34,303 bases of DNA from Acanthamoeba lenticulata (GCA_002179805.1 NAVB01000595.1:1-34303), one strand, 5' to 3'; positions 1 to 11,053 are shown, counted from the stretch's first letter. Numbers and translations are program-made. The notes: generated by a model from the sequence alone, not told the origin.

Positions 1-297
1 TTATTTTTCGCCCATTTGGCTAACAAGAATTGCATCCGGCACAGGCCGCCGATGACAGTGGGCGAGGTGTTCAGCTTCACGCCGCTGGTGCGATGCAAGG
101 ACGGGCGCACGCTGCGACTCAGCGACCGAAGCCAGTTCTTCTACGGGCCCGACGGCGAAGCCTATTGCGGCCTCATGTGCGTCACGTCTTGGGCCGAGGA
201 CACCCCTCGCGAGCACGAGATTTTCGACCGCTGGATCCCGCTGCGACCGCTCATCTCCTCCACCGCCTCTTCGGCCGCATCTCCGCCCAGCGAGTGA
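1..297 (+). CDS. C-terminal exon of an unrecognised protein (5' end outside window)
   Basis: An open frame enters from the left and ends at TGA 295-297. A plausible splice acceptor lies just inside the window (AG at 26-27 or 42-43), so this is probably a last exon. It encodes about 85 residues, including VGEVFSFTPLVRCKDG and an FYGPDGEAYCGLMC segment with two cysteines, then a Ser/Ala/Pro-rich tail. Coding GC is high and AT-rich DNA begins right after the stop, which supports real coding. It is convergent with the PPPDE-UBX gene, with about 90 nt between the two stops. I recognise no family. The acceptor and the function are both uncertain. Confidence 0.5.
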   Translation, partial: LFFAHLANKNCIRHRPPMTVGEVFSFTPLVRCKDGRTLRLSDRSQFFYGPDGEAYCGLMCVTSWAEDTPREHEIFDRWIPLRPLISSTASSAASPPSE

Positions 298-387
298 TCA
301 TTCTTTTTATTTTATTATTTATTATTTATTTACTCTTTTTTTTAAAAAAAAAGATGAAAGAGATCGCCAGATGGCGAGATCCCATTC

Positions 388-1461
388 TCACTTGAGTTGC
401 TGGATGAGGAGGGCGTTGAGCAGGCCCGCCTGGGCCAGCGTCTGTGTTGGGTCGCTGAGCACGGTCTTGGGGTAGGCCATGCACAGGTCGTAAGCCTGCG
501 CACTGCACAGATCGCGTCATCAGTATGTTGTTCAAATGAGGCGGCGGCGGTGGACGATCTTCTCTACGCCACTACATACCTCGTGAGGCTGTCCAGATAG
601 CGTCGGACATCGGCCACCGTGTGCGTGTGGTTGAAGTTGGCCTGCGCTCGGCTCCCGTCATGCAGCCGGAACTGTAACGCCGTCACGGGCTGCTCATCGT
701 CCACCTTGACCACGTACGTGGTCGATGGCGTCGTGGCCGTGGCCGTGGCTGTGGTGGGTTTGGTGGCGTCCGACAGGCGGTAGCCCTGGCCGGCAAAGGC
801 CTGCTGGGGAGGCGCGGCGGCATCATCGGGCGCGGCGGGCGCCTGCGGCCCGAGCCAGCCGCCCACCAGCGGGCCGGCGAGCGTGGCGGCCCGGTTGACC
901 CAGCCCGGGATCCGCTTGCCCAAAAGGGCGAAGCAGAGGGCGTCGGAGAAGGCGTTGCAGTTCTTGCGGGTCATGTGGTACTGGTCGCCGCTGAACTCCT
1001 TGGCCAGGCTGTTGATCACGGCGCGCAGCTCCGACGAGGACACCTTGATCTGCCCCATTTCGATCGACTCCCTGCAGCCCTCGAGCATGAGAAGGTGGAG
1101 GTGGAGGAGGAAGAGAACGGGAAGAAGGTGCGCGCACCTGTACTTGGCAGGCGGGGGGATGACCCGAGGCACGGTGGCGATGATGCCACCAGTTACGCCG
1201 CTCGCTTGGTCGCCTCCGTAAAACGAAAACTCCTGCCCCATGATCTCCACCCCTGTGCTCACGTCCACCAAGTAACCCAAGTACTTTCTCCGTGAACTTG
1301 TGATCAATCAAAAAAAAAAATATATTTAAAAAAGCAAAAGCAAGCAAACCAGTGTGGTAGAGGCCGAGCCCCAACGAGTGCCCCCAGTTGTTGGGCACCA
1401 GGTCGTAAACATTGAGGTAGACAGTCACCGTGGCCCCGCTTCGCCCGCCTGACCACTCCAT
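388..1461 (-). CDS. PPPDE (DeSI-type) desumoylating isopeptidase fused to a C-terminal UBX domain
   Basis: Four exons (1461-1350, 1252-1138, 1071-580, 502-388) give 277 residues and all phases close. Residues about 10-145 are a PPPDE papain-fold peptidase domain. The catalytic His is H36 in GLYHTGVE and the catalytic Cys is C114 in RKNCNAFSD, followed by the typical LLGKRIPGW. Proteins of this family remove SUMO or ubiquitin from substrates in cytoplasm or nucleus. After an Ala/Pro/Thr-rich linker (about 148-192), residues 195-277 match a UBX domain (VTALQFRLHDGS, FNHTHTVADVRRYLDSL, SDPTQTLAQAGLLNA). UBX domains dock on Cdc48/p97, so the enzyme may act on p97-bound clients (inference). The usual FPR loop reads YPK here. 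The start is the only ATG ahead of the conserved first strand. Confidence 0.85.
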
Positions 1462-1591
1462 CTTTTTCGTTTCAAACTGGACAAAAGAAAAGAAAACAAA
1501 CTCCGTTTTGTTGTTCTGTGATGACGTGGTCGGAGAAAACGACTGCTGAAAAATCTGAAGCATTCTGCACAATAAACACTAAACTTTTGGC

Positions 1592-4500
1592 TCAGCTGCT
1601 TGCCTCTTCGATGTCCTCGCCACGCTCGTCGCCTGGCGTCTCTTCTTCGAGTTCTTGCTGGTGTTCCTCTTCGTTGAGCTCCTGCTCGTTCTCATCGTGT
1701 TGGGCCGGGGTGTCGTGAGCCACCTGGTCATCGTCCTCCTGGTCAGGCTCCTCGTCGACCGCGAGCTTAGCCTCCTCATCTTCGACCTCGGCTTGCTCTT
1801 CCTGCTTCTCCTCCTCTTCCTCCTCGTGCTTCTCGGCTTCCTGCACGACCTCGGCAAAGGTCATCTCGCCTGCTCCGTTCTCCTCTTCCTCCTGCGGCTG
1901 CTCCTCCTGAGTCGCTGATCCCCTGCTGGCCACTGCGCAGCGAATCGCTGGCAGCTCCGCGTTCTCCTCGTGCTGATCCTCGCGCTCCTCCTCCTCCGCC
2001 TGGTCTGCCGCGTTGCTATCCTCGGCTTGCTCCGGAGTCGTGCTCTCCTCGTTGTCATCGGCTTCCGCTTCCGCTTCGATTGGCGCAGAGATCATCGCAA
2101 CCTGCGTCTCGTTGTCCGGTTCATCAACACTTGACTGCTGCTCGTGCTCGTGCCCGTGCTCGTGCTGCGGCTCGACGGGCGCCTCCTCAGTCACAGGCTC
2201 CTCGACTGGCTGCTCCTCCTCCTGTGTTGCTTCAGGCTCGGCCTCCTGAGTCACAGGCTCCTCGACTTGCTGCTCTTCCTCCTCCGATGTTTCTTCGGGC
2301 TCAGCCTCCTCCACAACCTCCTCTTCCACTTTCTCGTCCTCTACTTGCTGCGCGGGCTCCTCAGGCTGCGATTCCTCTGCTGTGACTTCGGCGGCTTCGC
2401 TGGGCTCGTCCGCGACTTGCTCGACGTCGTCGACCTCCTCCTCGTCCTCAGGCTGCGCGCTCTCGGAGGCCTCGGCCTGGCCGTCGCTCGACTCGGCCTG
2501 AACAACCTCCTCGGCGTCAGACCCCGCAATGGTGGCTTCGTCCTCCTGCTTCTGGTTCACGTCGGCCACCGCTTCGAGCAGCTCAACCGCCACTTCCTCG
2601 GGCTGCTCCTCGGCCACCTCTTCTTCGTGCTGTTGACCAGTCTCGGACTTCTGCTCTTCCTCGACAGGCTCGACTGTCGTCTCCTCTGTCTTGTCGTTTT
2701 CGTGTTCGTTCTTTGGCCCTTCGCTTTCGCTTTCGTCTTCGTTCTTTGGGTGCGAGTGACCTTGCTGATCGCCCGGGGCAGGCGGTTCGAGTGACTCAAC
2801 GAGTTCCCACTCGACGGCATCTTCGCCGCTGTAGGCACGGCAGTTGAGGATGTCGTCCATGGTGAAGTTGCCCAGCTCCGACGGCGACGTGAACACGCGG
2901 CAAAGCGTGTGGCCCTTGAGCGGCGCAAAGAGCGGCGCGAAGCGGCGCCACTCGCGCGCCTGACGCTCGTCGCTCATCTCGGCCAGGCACTCGCGGTCCT
3001 CCTCGCTCACCTCGACCACGAGGCGGGTCTCAGTCTGCTGCATGACGCGATGGCCGTTGCTTCCCGGGCGCTGCTGGACCTCGCGCCGGGTCAGCGTCAT
3101 CTCGTTGACGTCGGTCATCGCGGCCTCGGTCGTCTTGTCCCGGAAATAGGCGATGCTCTTGCGGCGGCCGCCGCTGGCGTGGGCCACAGTACGCTGCTGC
3201 TCGTCCTCGCTGCTGTCCTCGTCCTCGTCCTCCTCGCCGTAGTTGGCAGCGGCGATCATGCGCGCCTCCTCGGTCGGCTTCGCCACCTCGGCCGCGTCAT
3301 CGTCGATGTCGTTGTTCTCCGAGCCGGGCTTGTCCCCCGCGGACGCCGCCTTGTCACCGTCCTGCGTCGTGGTCGTGGTGGTGCTCTGCACGACTTTGGC
3401 GACGGCCTTGTGCTCGGGCGCCCGCCGGATGAAGATGGCCTTGACCTGGTCCGGGTACTGGGACGCCAGCTCGGCGTAGACCTCGGGGTCCTTCTCGCCC
3501 GAGTCGCCGACAAAGATGAACTTGCGCTTGGGGAACTGCTTGAGGAGCGGCTCGATGAGGCGCTTCTTGGCGTAGTGCGGCGACGAAATGAAGGCAAACA
3601 GCGACGAGTCCTTGATGCGCAGGTGGCGCAAGTGCACTGTGCCCTGTACCGTATTTATTGTTGATAGTCAAAATGCCCATTATTTTTTATTGAATTATAA
3701 TTAACAGCACTTAAAAAATACCAAATAAATGAACGAACCTTGGGGAAATCGGAGAGCTCGAAGAATTCGTTGATGCTCGGGTAGAATTGCCAGGGTCCGC
3801 CCGAGACGTAGTGGAATCGCGCCCCGAACTCGGCCTCCCAGTGCTGTAAAACAACGTAACAACGACGCGTTGATCATAAAAAATTAATGGATAATAAGAA
3901 CAATTCGAGGGAGGGAAATACGCGGTAGAGATGGGCCATGCCCGGGATCGCGCGGAGGCGCTTGAGGAACGAATACAGCACGAGCTTCCTCTTGTCGCAC
4001 ACCATGCTGATCCGGATGGTGTCATCTGAGAGCAAAAATATTCAAATTATTAGTGGCGTTATCAATATAAATATCCTAAATTTAAAAGAATAAAAAATGG
4101 AGAGGGGGCTGTACCGATATCGGAGACGACAGAGACGCCGACATCCTCGAGAAGGAGGGCCTCGCCCTTGAACACGGTCTCCTGCTCGTCCTCGCGCACC
4201 GACGAGAAGCGCACCCAGCGCGGGTCCGGGAAGCTCGACGACCTGTGTGCGTGGCACGCATGATCGCCCGTCCGCATCAGCCTCGTCGTCAGCGTCGTCG
4301 CTTACGAAAGACCTCTCTTTCCCAAGGGGCGGCACGTACGGCTGGCGGTAGCTGATGAGAGAGGCCTGCTTGCGCGGGACGACGATCTCCTCCTCGAAGT
4401 GGCCGTTGCGCTGCGACAGCGTCGACAGCGTGTACAAGGCTGCGGCCCCGAGCCCGCCATCAGCGTCGTCCAGCATGACGATGATGATGATAATGAAGAG

Positions 4501-5198
4501 AAAGCCGACGTACCGGGATTGTCGGACGAGGAGAGGAACTCGACAGAGACGCGCTTGCCGCGCCGGTTGTCGACTATGAACGCGCTCAGCCGGCTCTCCA
4601 CCATGAGCGTCTCAGCGGCGTCGGCCGCGGCGGGCATCGTGCGCTTGAGGCCGGCGAGGATGGCCTGATCCAGGTCCAGGTCCAGCGGGACGTTGTCAGC
4701 CACGGTGATGATGACAACGACGACGATGAAGATGAAGACGACGAGGAGGAGAGGCGCACCCGGCGCAGCTTGGTGTCGCGCTTGGGGTGGTAGAGCCAGC
4801 CGTGCACGTTGACCGCGATGGCCGAGCCGCCGTCGACGAAGCGCGCGATGGAGGGGAAGAACGTGATGACTTCATCCCGCCTCTGCTTGGTCTCCCACGG
4901 GTCTGTGGGGTGACGAGTTTAAATAAATAAATAAAAACAGAAAATCAGAAGTGGATTAATATTTTGCATTAATCGATCGCGTAGTGGTTGATGCTTGACA
5001 AGAGAGATGCGCACCAATGTACTCGACCCAGTAGAGCATGAGGAGGCCGGCATACCAGCAGAAGTAGATGTCGACCCACGAGAGCACGAAGCCCACTGAT
5101 CCAAACACCACGAAGAAGACCAGCCAGATAGCGCCATACAGCAGGCCCACCACTAACCCCACCAGGTAAAAGAATAATCCGAACAGAGCGCCGATCAT
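1592..5198 (-). CDS. App1-type (DUF2183) phosphatidate phosphatase with N-terminal membrane segments and long acidic tail
   Basis: Eight exons (5198-5015, 4902-4760, 4664-4514, 4439-4313, 4242-4115, 4025-3922, 3843-3739, 3643-1592) give 997 residues with all phases closing. Residues 1-60 are hydrophobic and could form a membrane hairpin. Residues about 65-360 form the App1 phosphatase, with the HAD-like DxDxT motif at D243-I-D245-D-T247. An intron splits that motif inside the codon of D245. Further conserved parts are HYVSGGPWQFYPSINEF and FVGDSGEKDPEVY. The last exon adds about 600 residues, mostly Glu-rich low complexity likely to be disordered or coiled. Yeast App1 dephosphorylates phosphatidate at actin patches; a membrane lipid role here is inferred. 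The first in-frame ATG after an upstream stop is at 5198. Confidence 0.85.
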
Positions 5199-5327
5199 CT
5201 TGCTGCCGCCACGTTGCTCCGAGGTGGTGGCGTTCGGCAATAATTATTGGTGAAGAACAATAAAAATGTTCTTTTTTTATGTTTTTTTAAATGTTAATAA
5301 ATATTTTATTTTTGTGGCCAATCGCCA

Positions 5328-7045
5328 TCAGAGCTGCGCCCAGGAAGGGAGCTCAGTCTGGTAGGACCACTGGCCGACGCACTCGTACGAGAAGGCGTGC
5401 AGCCAAATGCAGAGCTCCTCTTCGCGCGGGTCCGCAAACACGCCCCGCTGGTGGCACTCGCTACACTCGCCCTCCTCGCGCGTGCGCTCGTCCTTGGGAT
5501 TGCTGTCCCCGCCACAACGTCAACACACGAAGACGATGGTGGTGATGATCAAGGACGAGATGAAGAACGCACCCGGCGTACAGCGGGTCGTTGGGGATCG
5601 GATGCCCGAGGGACTGGAGGTGAACACGTATCTGGTGCGTGCGGCCGGTCTCGGGCGTGCACCACACCAGCGACGTGTCGGTCGCCTCATCATATCGGAA
5701 GCGCTCAAACACGGTCGTCGCGGACTTGACCTTGCCCTGGGCTATGTCCCCGGTGGCGGGCACCTCGTCCGCCTCGTCCTCGTCACGCGCCACCTTACGC
5801 TGGCCCGTGATGTGGCTCACCACCGTCAGCGGCTCGTCGACCGTGCGCTTCCCCCTGTGCACAACGTGTCAGACCCCAGGCCAGGGCGCCCCTTCATCGT
5901 CGTTCTCGTCTTCGTCGTGTTGGCCGTACTCGGGAAAGCGGCCGCGGACTCGGGCCACGTAGGTCTTGCGGACCTGATACTCCTGGATCTGCTTCATGAG
6001 GTCGGCCGCCACGCGCGACGATCGGGCCAGCAGCAGCACGCCCGAGGTGAGCCTGTCCAACCGGTGCACCGCTGCCTCGCCGCAGGGACCCGCGCCCGAC
6101 CTCATCAGCGATCATTGGCCCTCTCGCGAACCCATCTTCGTCGTGGTCGGGCCATGCGATGGGTCCAACGTACAGTGGAGGTGGAGCAGGCCGTGCTCGC
6201 GGGCCAGCAGGAAGACGATTGTGTTGTGCCGGTAGCGTCCGCACGGGTGGACCTGCGCCGCCGCGTGGGCGGTGAGGACGAGCACCAGGACCAGAAGGAC
6301 GAGAGTTGGCAGAAGGCGCACAGGGATGCTGGCAGGCTTGTCGATGACGACGAGGTCCGGCGACTGGTGGATGATCTTGATGGGCGCCGCGGTGACAGGC
6401 GGCTCGTGTCGGTGGAGGAGGTGGGACAGCACGTCGTGCTCTCGCACCACCGTCTCGGCCGCCACGACTTGCCCATTGACCCGGATCCGGCCATCCCGGA
6501 GGGCCTCGTGCTGGTCATCAACAACAACGACGACGACGGGGAATAAGAGGAAAGGTGAGACTGGCCAACGGTGACGAGGAAGAAGATGGTTACGCACGTA
6601 ATAGGCTAGTGAGTGAGCCGTAAACTCCTTGGCGAAGACGTCGAGCACGGTGCGGCCAACCCACCGGCCCTTGGCGTGTGTCTTGAACTCGTAGTAGTAG
6701 ACCGCCACCCTACGCAACCCTGCCCGTGCATCCATCGATCAAACTCCACACACGCAAATCACGAAAAGGACTGAACAAACCTTTGTCGTGATCGATTATG
6801 TAGGGTGGTTCTTCATGTTCACGAGCAGGCGTAGCCTGTTGCTCGTCGGCTGAACTAGGGGCAGGGTCTGTCTTTCCTGCTGCGTGCCGTCGGCGCTGTT
6901 CTCGGCGTTCTCGCTTGGTCAGGCGTCTTTTGGTGTTTGTGCATCCTTCTCCTTGCTGTTGCGTCTTGCCCGCTGCCTCGTCCTTTTCTTCCCCGTCCGG
7001 CCTCTTTCGCTTCCCGACCGCCACCTCCTCCCCTTTGTCTTCCAT
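5328..7045 (-). CDS. RluA-family RNA pseudouridine synthase (RPUSD2/Pus9-like)
   Basis: Seven exons (7045-6781, 6719-6598, 6510-6322, 6252-6174, 6071-5930, 5854-5573, 5502-5328) give 417 residues. The N-terminus is a highly charged, Lys/Arg-rich region (about 1-75). An S4-like stretch ([14 protein letters not shown]) follows, then [17 protein letters not shown] and the catalytic motif HRLDRLTSG, whose Asp attacks the target uridine. Near the end come [20 protein letters not shown] and a short tail with a CSEC pair. This architecture is that of eukaryotic Pus8/Pus9 and RPUSD2, which modify tRNA or mRNA; the exact substrate cannot be read from sequence. Between the catalytic core and the C-terminal motif there is an acidic insertion ([13 protein letters not shown]). 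The start is the first ATG of the open stretch. Confidence 0.85.
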
Positions 7046-7113
7046 CTTGTAGCAACGCCATTTTCTTTTCCATTTCCTTTACGAATAATCATTAATGATT
7101 ATATTTATTTTTT

Positions 7114-8451
7114 TTAGGAGACGTGAAGCAATGAGTCTTGGCTCAGATTCTTGAGTTGCTCTTGCGACAGCGTTTGACCTGTTGCATCAGTGATGCTCAA
7201 CGCCTTGACTCTGTTTGCACCCGCTCGTTAGATGCGGCTACGCATAACATGAACAAGAAGATGATGAAAAGGAGCGAACCGAAACTTTTGCTTGATTGTC
7301 GCAGCAAGCTGGTTCATGGTTCGAGGATGAAGCACCACCATCTTGCGCTGGCCTTGCCTGCACAGCGTCAACCGCAGTGGTTCCTGCACGGCCCAAAGGT
7401 GGTTTAAGCGCCTGAGGTCGCAGTCCATCAACATCTCTCTCTTTACCTCAGTCTCACACGAAAGCCGAAGCTGGGACGCGGTGGTGGCGTCGGCCGGCTC
7501 GTAAATGTCCTCCCTGTGGAAGCATGAGAATCTAGGAAGAGACAAACAGCTGGCTATCCGCCACCTACCTGGGAGTGACCAGCTTGGAGAGATCATCGCG
7601 GGCGCACTCCGCAACAAACTGAGTCAGGTCATCAATGCGGAGGATGTCGTCGCCATTGGCGAAGGAGGCGATGTTCTTCAGGCCGAGCTGAATTGCACGA
7701 CGCTTCTGGACAGGCTCGCCGTTTGGGTAGTGGTCTGCGCGGCTCGGTAAGTCGTGCAGGTCATGACAACTGAACGCCACTTGGACGCGTCTTGTATGGA
7801 CATTCCACAACATACCGGGATCCCATTGCAGGCGGACGATGGAACCGTCGCTCTGCTCCCCGCCCGTCTTGGCGGCGACCGCGATGTACCGATCAAAGGC
7901 TGTTCGCTTCAGCCTATTCTCCCACGCAGGTCACGACGCGGTGAACATACTAGCATCAACAACAAGTTGCACAGAACAGGTGTATGCACCAGATGCCCAG
8001 CGTCATCTCCTGGCTCTTCTTCTGGCCCCATCCATTCCTGTCCAACATCATTATTCAGCTCATCTTCGGCGTTGTGGTTTGCCACAAGTGGATGATGGCA
8101 CGAGAAAGAGAAGGTACCGGAACATCATCCACAAGAAGTTGGTCTTGATCCAGGTCATGCGTTTTGGGGAGTATTCTGCGCACCCAGTGAATCGCTGGTG
8201 CGCCACGGCGTAGCGCCCGATCTCAGGCTTGAACGCCTGGTAGACCAAAATGGCCTCGTCTAACGGCTACACTCAGCAAGGTGACACCAGCTTCATCACA
8301 AGGCGCCTTGAGGTATGGGCCAGTACCTGTGAACTGGGCAAGAATGAACTGTCCCAACTTAGGCCACCGCTCGTTTTGTGTGGCATAGAGCTGTTTGCAG
8401 GACGTGCCGGAACGGGCTGGTCTTTCTTCCTGGTCGGTCTTCCCTCTCCAT
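7114..8451 (-). CDS. DUF4291 family protein with an added C-terminal domain; 5' end unresolved
   Basis: Exons 8327 (and upstream), 8259-8118, 8037-7990, 7913-7816, 7734-7569, 7513-7286 and 7210-7114 join in phase. DUF4291 hallmarks are RWPKLGQFILAQFT, VYQAFKPEIGRYAVAHQRF, RMTWIKTNFLWMM, VRLQWDPDHYPNGEP and RRAIQLGLKN. The family is best known from bacteria, and its biochemistry is not established to my knowledge. After it come about 100 extra residues ending LSITDATGQTLSQEQL and LSQDSLLHVS. These have the strand pattern of a ubiquitin-like or doublecortin-like fold (inference). The start is a problem: the well-placed ATG at 8451 (after a run of A) is not in frame with the RWPK exon, and an in-frame TAA lies about 30 nt upstream. 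Either an exon is missed, or there is a small indel. The 8451 limit is provisional. Confidence 0.75.
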
Positions 8452-8634
8452 GTTTTTTTTGTGCTCTGTAGTGCAATTTATTTCTTTTGTATAAATACAA
8501 AAAGAAATGGAAGGACAAACTTTCGCTGTACGCAAATCGAGAAATTTATTATAGCAGGTAATTAATAATACATCGCTTTTTTTCTTTTTTTGAGCATTTT
8601 TTCTTTTTTAAATATAAAAAAAAGTGCTCAAAAC

Positions 8635-9430
8635 TCAGCCGCTCATGCGCTGCCAGCACTCCGTGTGCCTGAAACGCACATCCAGGTGAGATGTGAGCAC
8701 GAAGAGGAGGAAGGTTGACCGACGTACCACTCCTTGGCGACGATGGTGACGGTGGACCGGCCGGCAAGCGTGGCGCCGCACCCAGGACAGCGCACCTGCT
8801 CCCACGTCTTCTTGTGCTGCACGGGTACCGCGCCGTGATCGCCCGCGAGACCGCTGCCGCCACCATAGCGCGCGGGCTGCGCCGCATTGACCGGCACGCC
8901 AGGGCTGGAGCTGCCGTAGGCTCGTCCTGTGGACGGCGAGGACGCCGGGCTGCCGTAGCGGGCAGGCGAGCTGGCGTTGACGGGTACATTGCCGCCGCTG
9001 CCGTAGCGCGAGGGTTGGGCCGCATTGACGGGCACGCCGGGGCTGGAGCTTCCGTAGCGCGAGGGCTGCGCCGCGTTCACCGGCACGCCAGGGCTGGAGC
9101 TGCCGTAATAGCCACGGGACACGCTGGGCGAAGAGGTTGGGCTGCTGCGCACGGGAGTGGGCGAAGCGGCCGGGCTGCCGTAGCGTGCGGGCTGCGCCGC
9201 GTTCACCGGTACGCAAGCGGAACTGCTCGTCTTCACACCATAAGCTCCTGCTGGAGCCGCACGCGCTGGCCCCGGGCTTCCACTGGCCGTCGGACTACCG
9301 CAAGAGGGACAAAAGCGAGCCGTAGCGCTGGGGATAGAAGTTCCTGCAAACAGGGCTCATTAGTTAAACGGTACCAAGCGCTAAAAATTAGAAACGAGGA
9401 AGCCGTACCGCACTGCGTACAGAAAGGCAT
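8635..9430 (-). CDS. Zinc-ribbon / tandem-repeat / half-LIM zinc-finger protein
   Basis: Three exons (9430-9409, 9343-8728, 8668-8635) give 223 residues. The N-terminus is a zinc ribbon, FCTQCG then RFCPSCGS, with two CxxC pairs. An intron splits it after a 22-nt first exon. The middle is a low-complexity Ser/Pro/Ala region with five near-perfect copies of a unit around VPVNAAQPxRYGSSSPG. The C-terminus reads RCPGCGATLAG, then 10 residues, then EWHTECWQRMSG. That is the CxxC...HxxC spacing of the first zinc site of a LIM domain, without the second site. No catalytic motif is visible. Scaffold or protein-binding function is an inference. The last exon is only 34 nt and supplies the HxxC half of the zinc site. 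Confidence 0.75.
8643..9240 (-). repeat. Coding tandem repeat, VPVNAAQPxRYG units
   Basis: Within the zinc-ribbon/half-LIM gene the peptide VPVNAAQPxRYG, or the variant VPVNASSPARYG, recurs five times, usually followed by SSSPG. The DNA is also repeated, with recurring ttgacgggcacgcc-type blocks on the + strand, so recent unit duplication is likely. Confidence 0.8.
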
Positions 9431-9539
9431 GGTGGAAGCAGCAGACTTGGGGTGCGCGCAGTGAGGACAACAAGAGAAGAACAAGAGCTCACGTGTTCAC
9501 TTTTCATTTAGGGGTTCTTTCTTTTTCCCCCAATCCTGA

Positions 9540-11053
9540 TTATTCCTGGTTCCCATTTTCTGTTGACATTCTTCTCATTTTTCGTCGTGGCCCAGCGTTG
9601 CCTCCCACTTTCGTGTCTTTCGATGGCGGCTGTGCGGCTGGTGGTGGCTGGACGGCCCAGGTGGCCCAGAGGTGGCGCGGGAGCGCAAAGGACGAGGCGT
9701 TCTTGTGGCCGCCACCGCCAAAGCAGCGCGACACGGACGTCGTGTCTTCGTCGCCGATCGCGCGGAGCGACACCTTGTAGTATTTGTCGGCATCCACCAC
9801 GCCCTTGCCCTTCTCCTCGTAGCACACGGCCCCAATTCCTCTGTCGACCGGCTCCGTAAGCACAAGCGTGCACTGTGCGGCAGGGAAAGGGGACGGCGAA
9901 CCTGAGACCCGCGGCGGCGCTCTTGCAGGCAAGCTGGTGGCCCATCTCCGAGCGCAGCTGCGGGGCGGTCGTGACCACGGCCAGGCACCACCCAAACTCG
10001 TGCTCGGGCCCGCCCAGTCGTATCTGTACGCGTGCGTCGATGCGGTGAGCAGATTGCATGCGTGGCACACACACGATGGGCTCAGGCTGGATACGGGGAA
10101 GCTGCGGGCCAGGTTATCAGCAATCACGCGGCTAACGCGCACAAGCTCGTCGGTTCCCTTCTTGATCAACACGTCGGCGTCTGATGAGAGGATGGTAAGG
10201 AGGCCGCGGCATCCAAGCGAACCGCTGCGATGTTGCATACCCATAAGCTGGAGTTGGAGGAAGAGCGACTTGTTGCGGGCGACATTGAAGTTGACGCTCT
10301 TGGATCCGAGCCCGCTGGCAAACTCGGCCGACTGCGGCAAGGCTTGCCGGCGCAGGTCACCGTCCTCGACGTAGGCCAACATGCGCTCTAACCGTGCACG
10401 GTCGTCGGCATCCTGCACCAGCACGCCGCCGTGGTCACGCGCAAAGTAGTCGTAGGCAATCGTCGCGCACGACTTTTCCTCCTCCAGCAGGTGGTCGACT
10501 GCCGCCCCAGTCCCGAACCAGAGAGTCAGCGATGTAGTGCTGGCACTACGAGAGAGCCCTCAGTCAGTTGCAGTCGGTACAGTTAGCAGGCAGGCTGCCT
10601 TCTTTGGTCCACTGGTTCACGAGCGCAATGGCTGTGTCGTGGTGGTCCAGAAGTGTCACATGCCGCACTTGCTTTGCCAGCCGGTGGACCACGTCTGGCC
10701 GGCCCACGTAGTCAAGCCTACTTACGACGTAAGCTCCCCCGGCGAGACTGGACTGGACACCAAAGAAAGCTGGTGCAGTACAGATAAACATGGGCATCGG
10801 GCGGGAAGGCGGGGTTGTCTTCAATGTGGAGGCCTTGCGTGGTGCTGTGCGCCACAAAGCCGAGGTCCACGTTGGGATCCTTGTGGAACCGCAGATATGC
10901 CGCCAGTGCCGCAAACGCCCCTGCCAGCCGCAACCCACACGTCAGCGCGGCAGAAACGTAGCATGGATGAAGGTCGCAAAGTCAACCGTCTGGGCATGGG
11001 CAGTGGTAGACCACGCGAACCACCTTCTTACCTCCCTCGCCCTTCTTGTCCAT
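9540..11053 (-). CDS. DHH/DHHA1-family phosphoesterase
   Basis: Seven exons (11053-10987, 10920-10782, 10717-10581, 10498-10241, 10180-10095, 10023-9902, 9840-9540) give 369 residues and every phase closes. Motifs in order: the N-terminal YHCPCPDGAF metal-binding block (D22), LDYVGRP, the signature LLDHHDTA (D92-H93-H94), SCATIAYDYF, and the DHHA1 substrate-binding glycine loop GGGGHKNASSF (311-321). DHH proteins hydrolyse phosphodiester bonds in short RNA, cyclic dinucleotides, pAp or polyphosphate, using two Mn ions. Substrate cannot be assigned here. The first exon is only 67 nt and carries the first metal motif, split by a phase-1 intron. The C-terminal tail after the DHHA1 loop is Pro/Arg-rich and not conserved. 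Confidence 0.85.

Noticed and set aside
1655..2794. Leu/Val-rich + strand frames that look like membrane proteins
   Set aside because: Reverse complement of Glu codons gives CTC/TTC runs. These are artefacts of the acidic tail.
1592..3200. Direct repeats of ctcctc/gag blocks as a CRISPR or satellite array
   Set aside because: They are codon repeats of Glu-rich coding sequence with irregular spacing in a eukaryotic gene.
2909..3664. Leu/Arg-rich + strand frame opposite the App1 last exon
   Set aside because: A mirror of Glu-rich coding sequence on the other strand; no motif or splice structure.
5407..6546. Long + strand open frame opposite the pseudouridine synthase exons
   Set aside because: It runs antisense through exons and introns whose - strand gives a complete RluA protein. 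Its own translation is Arg/His-rich with no motif.
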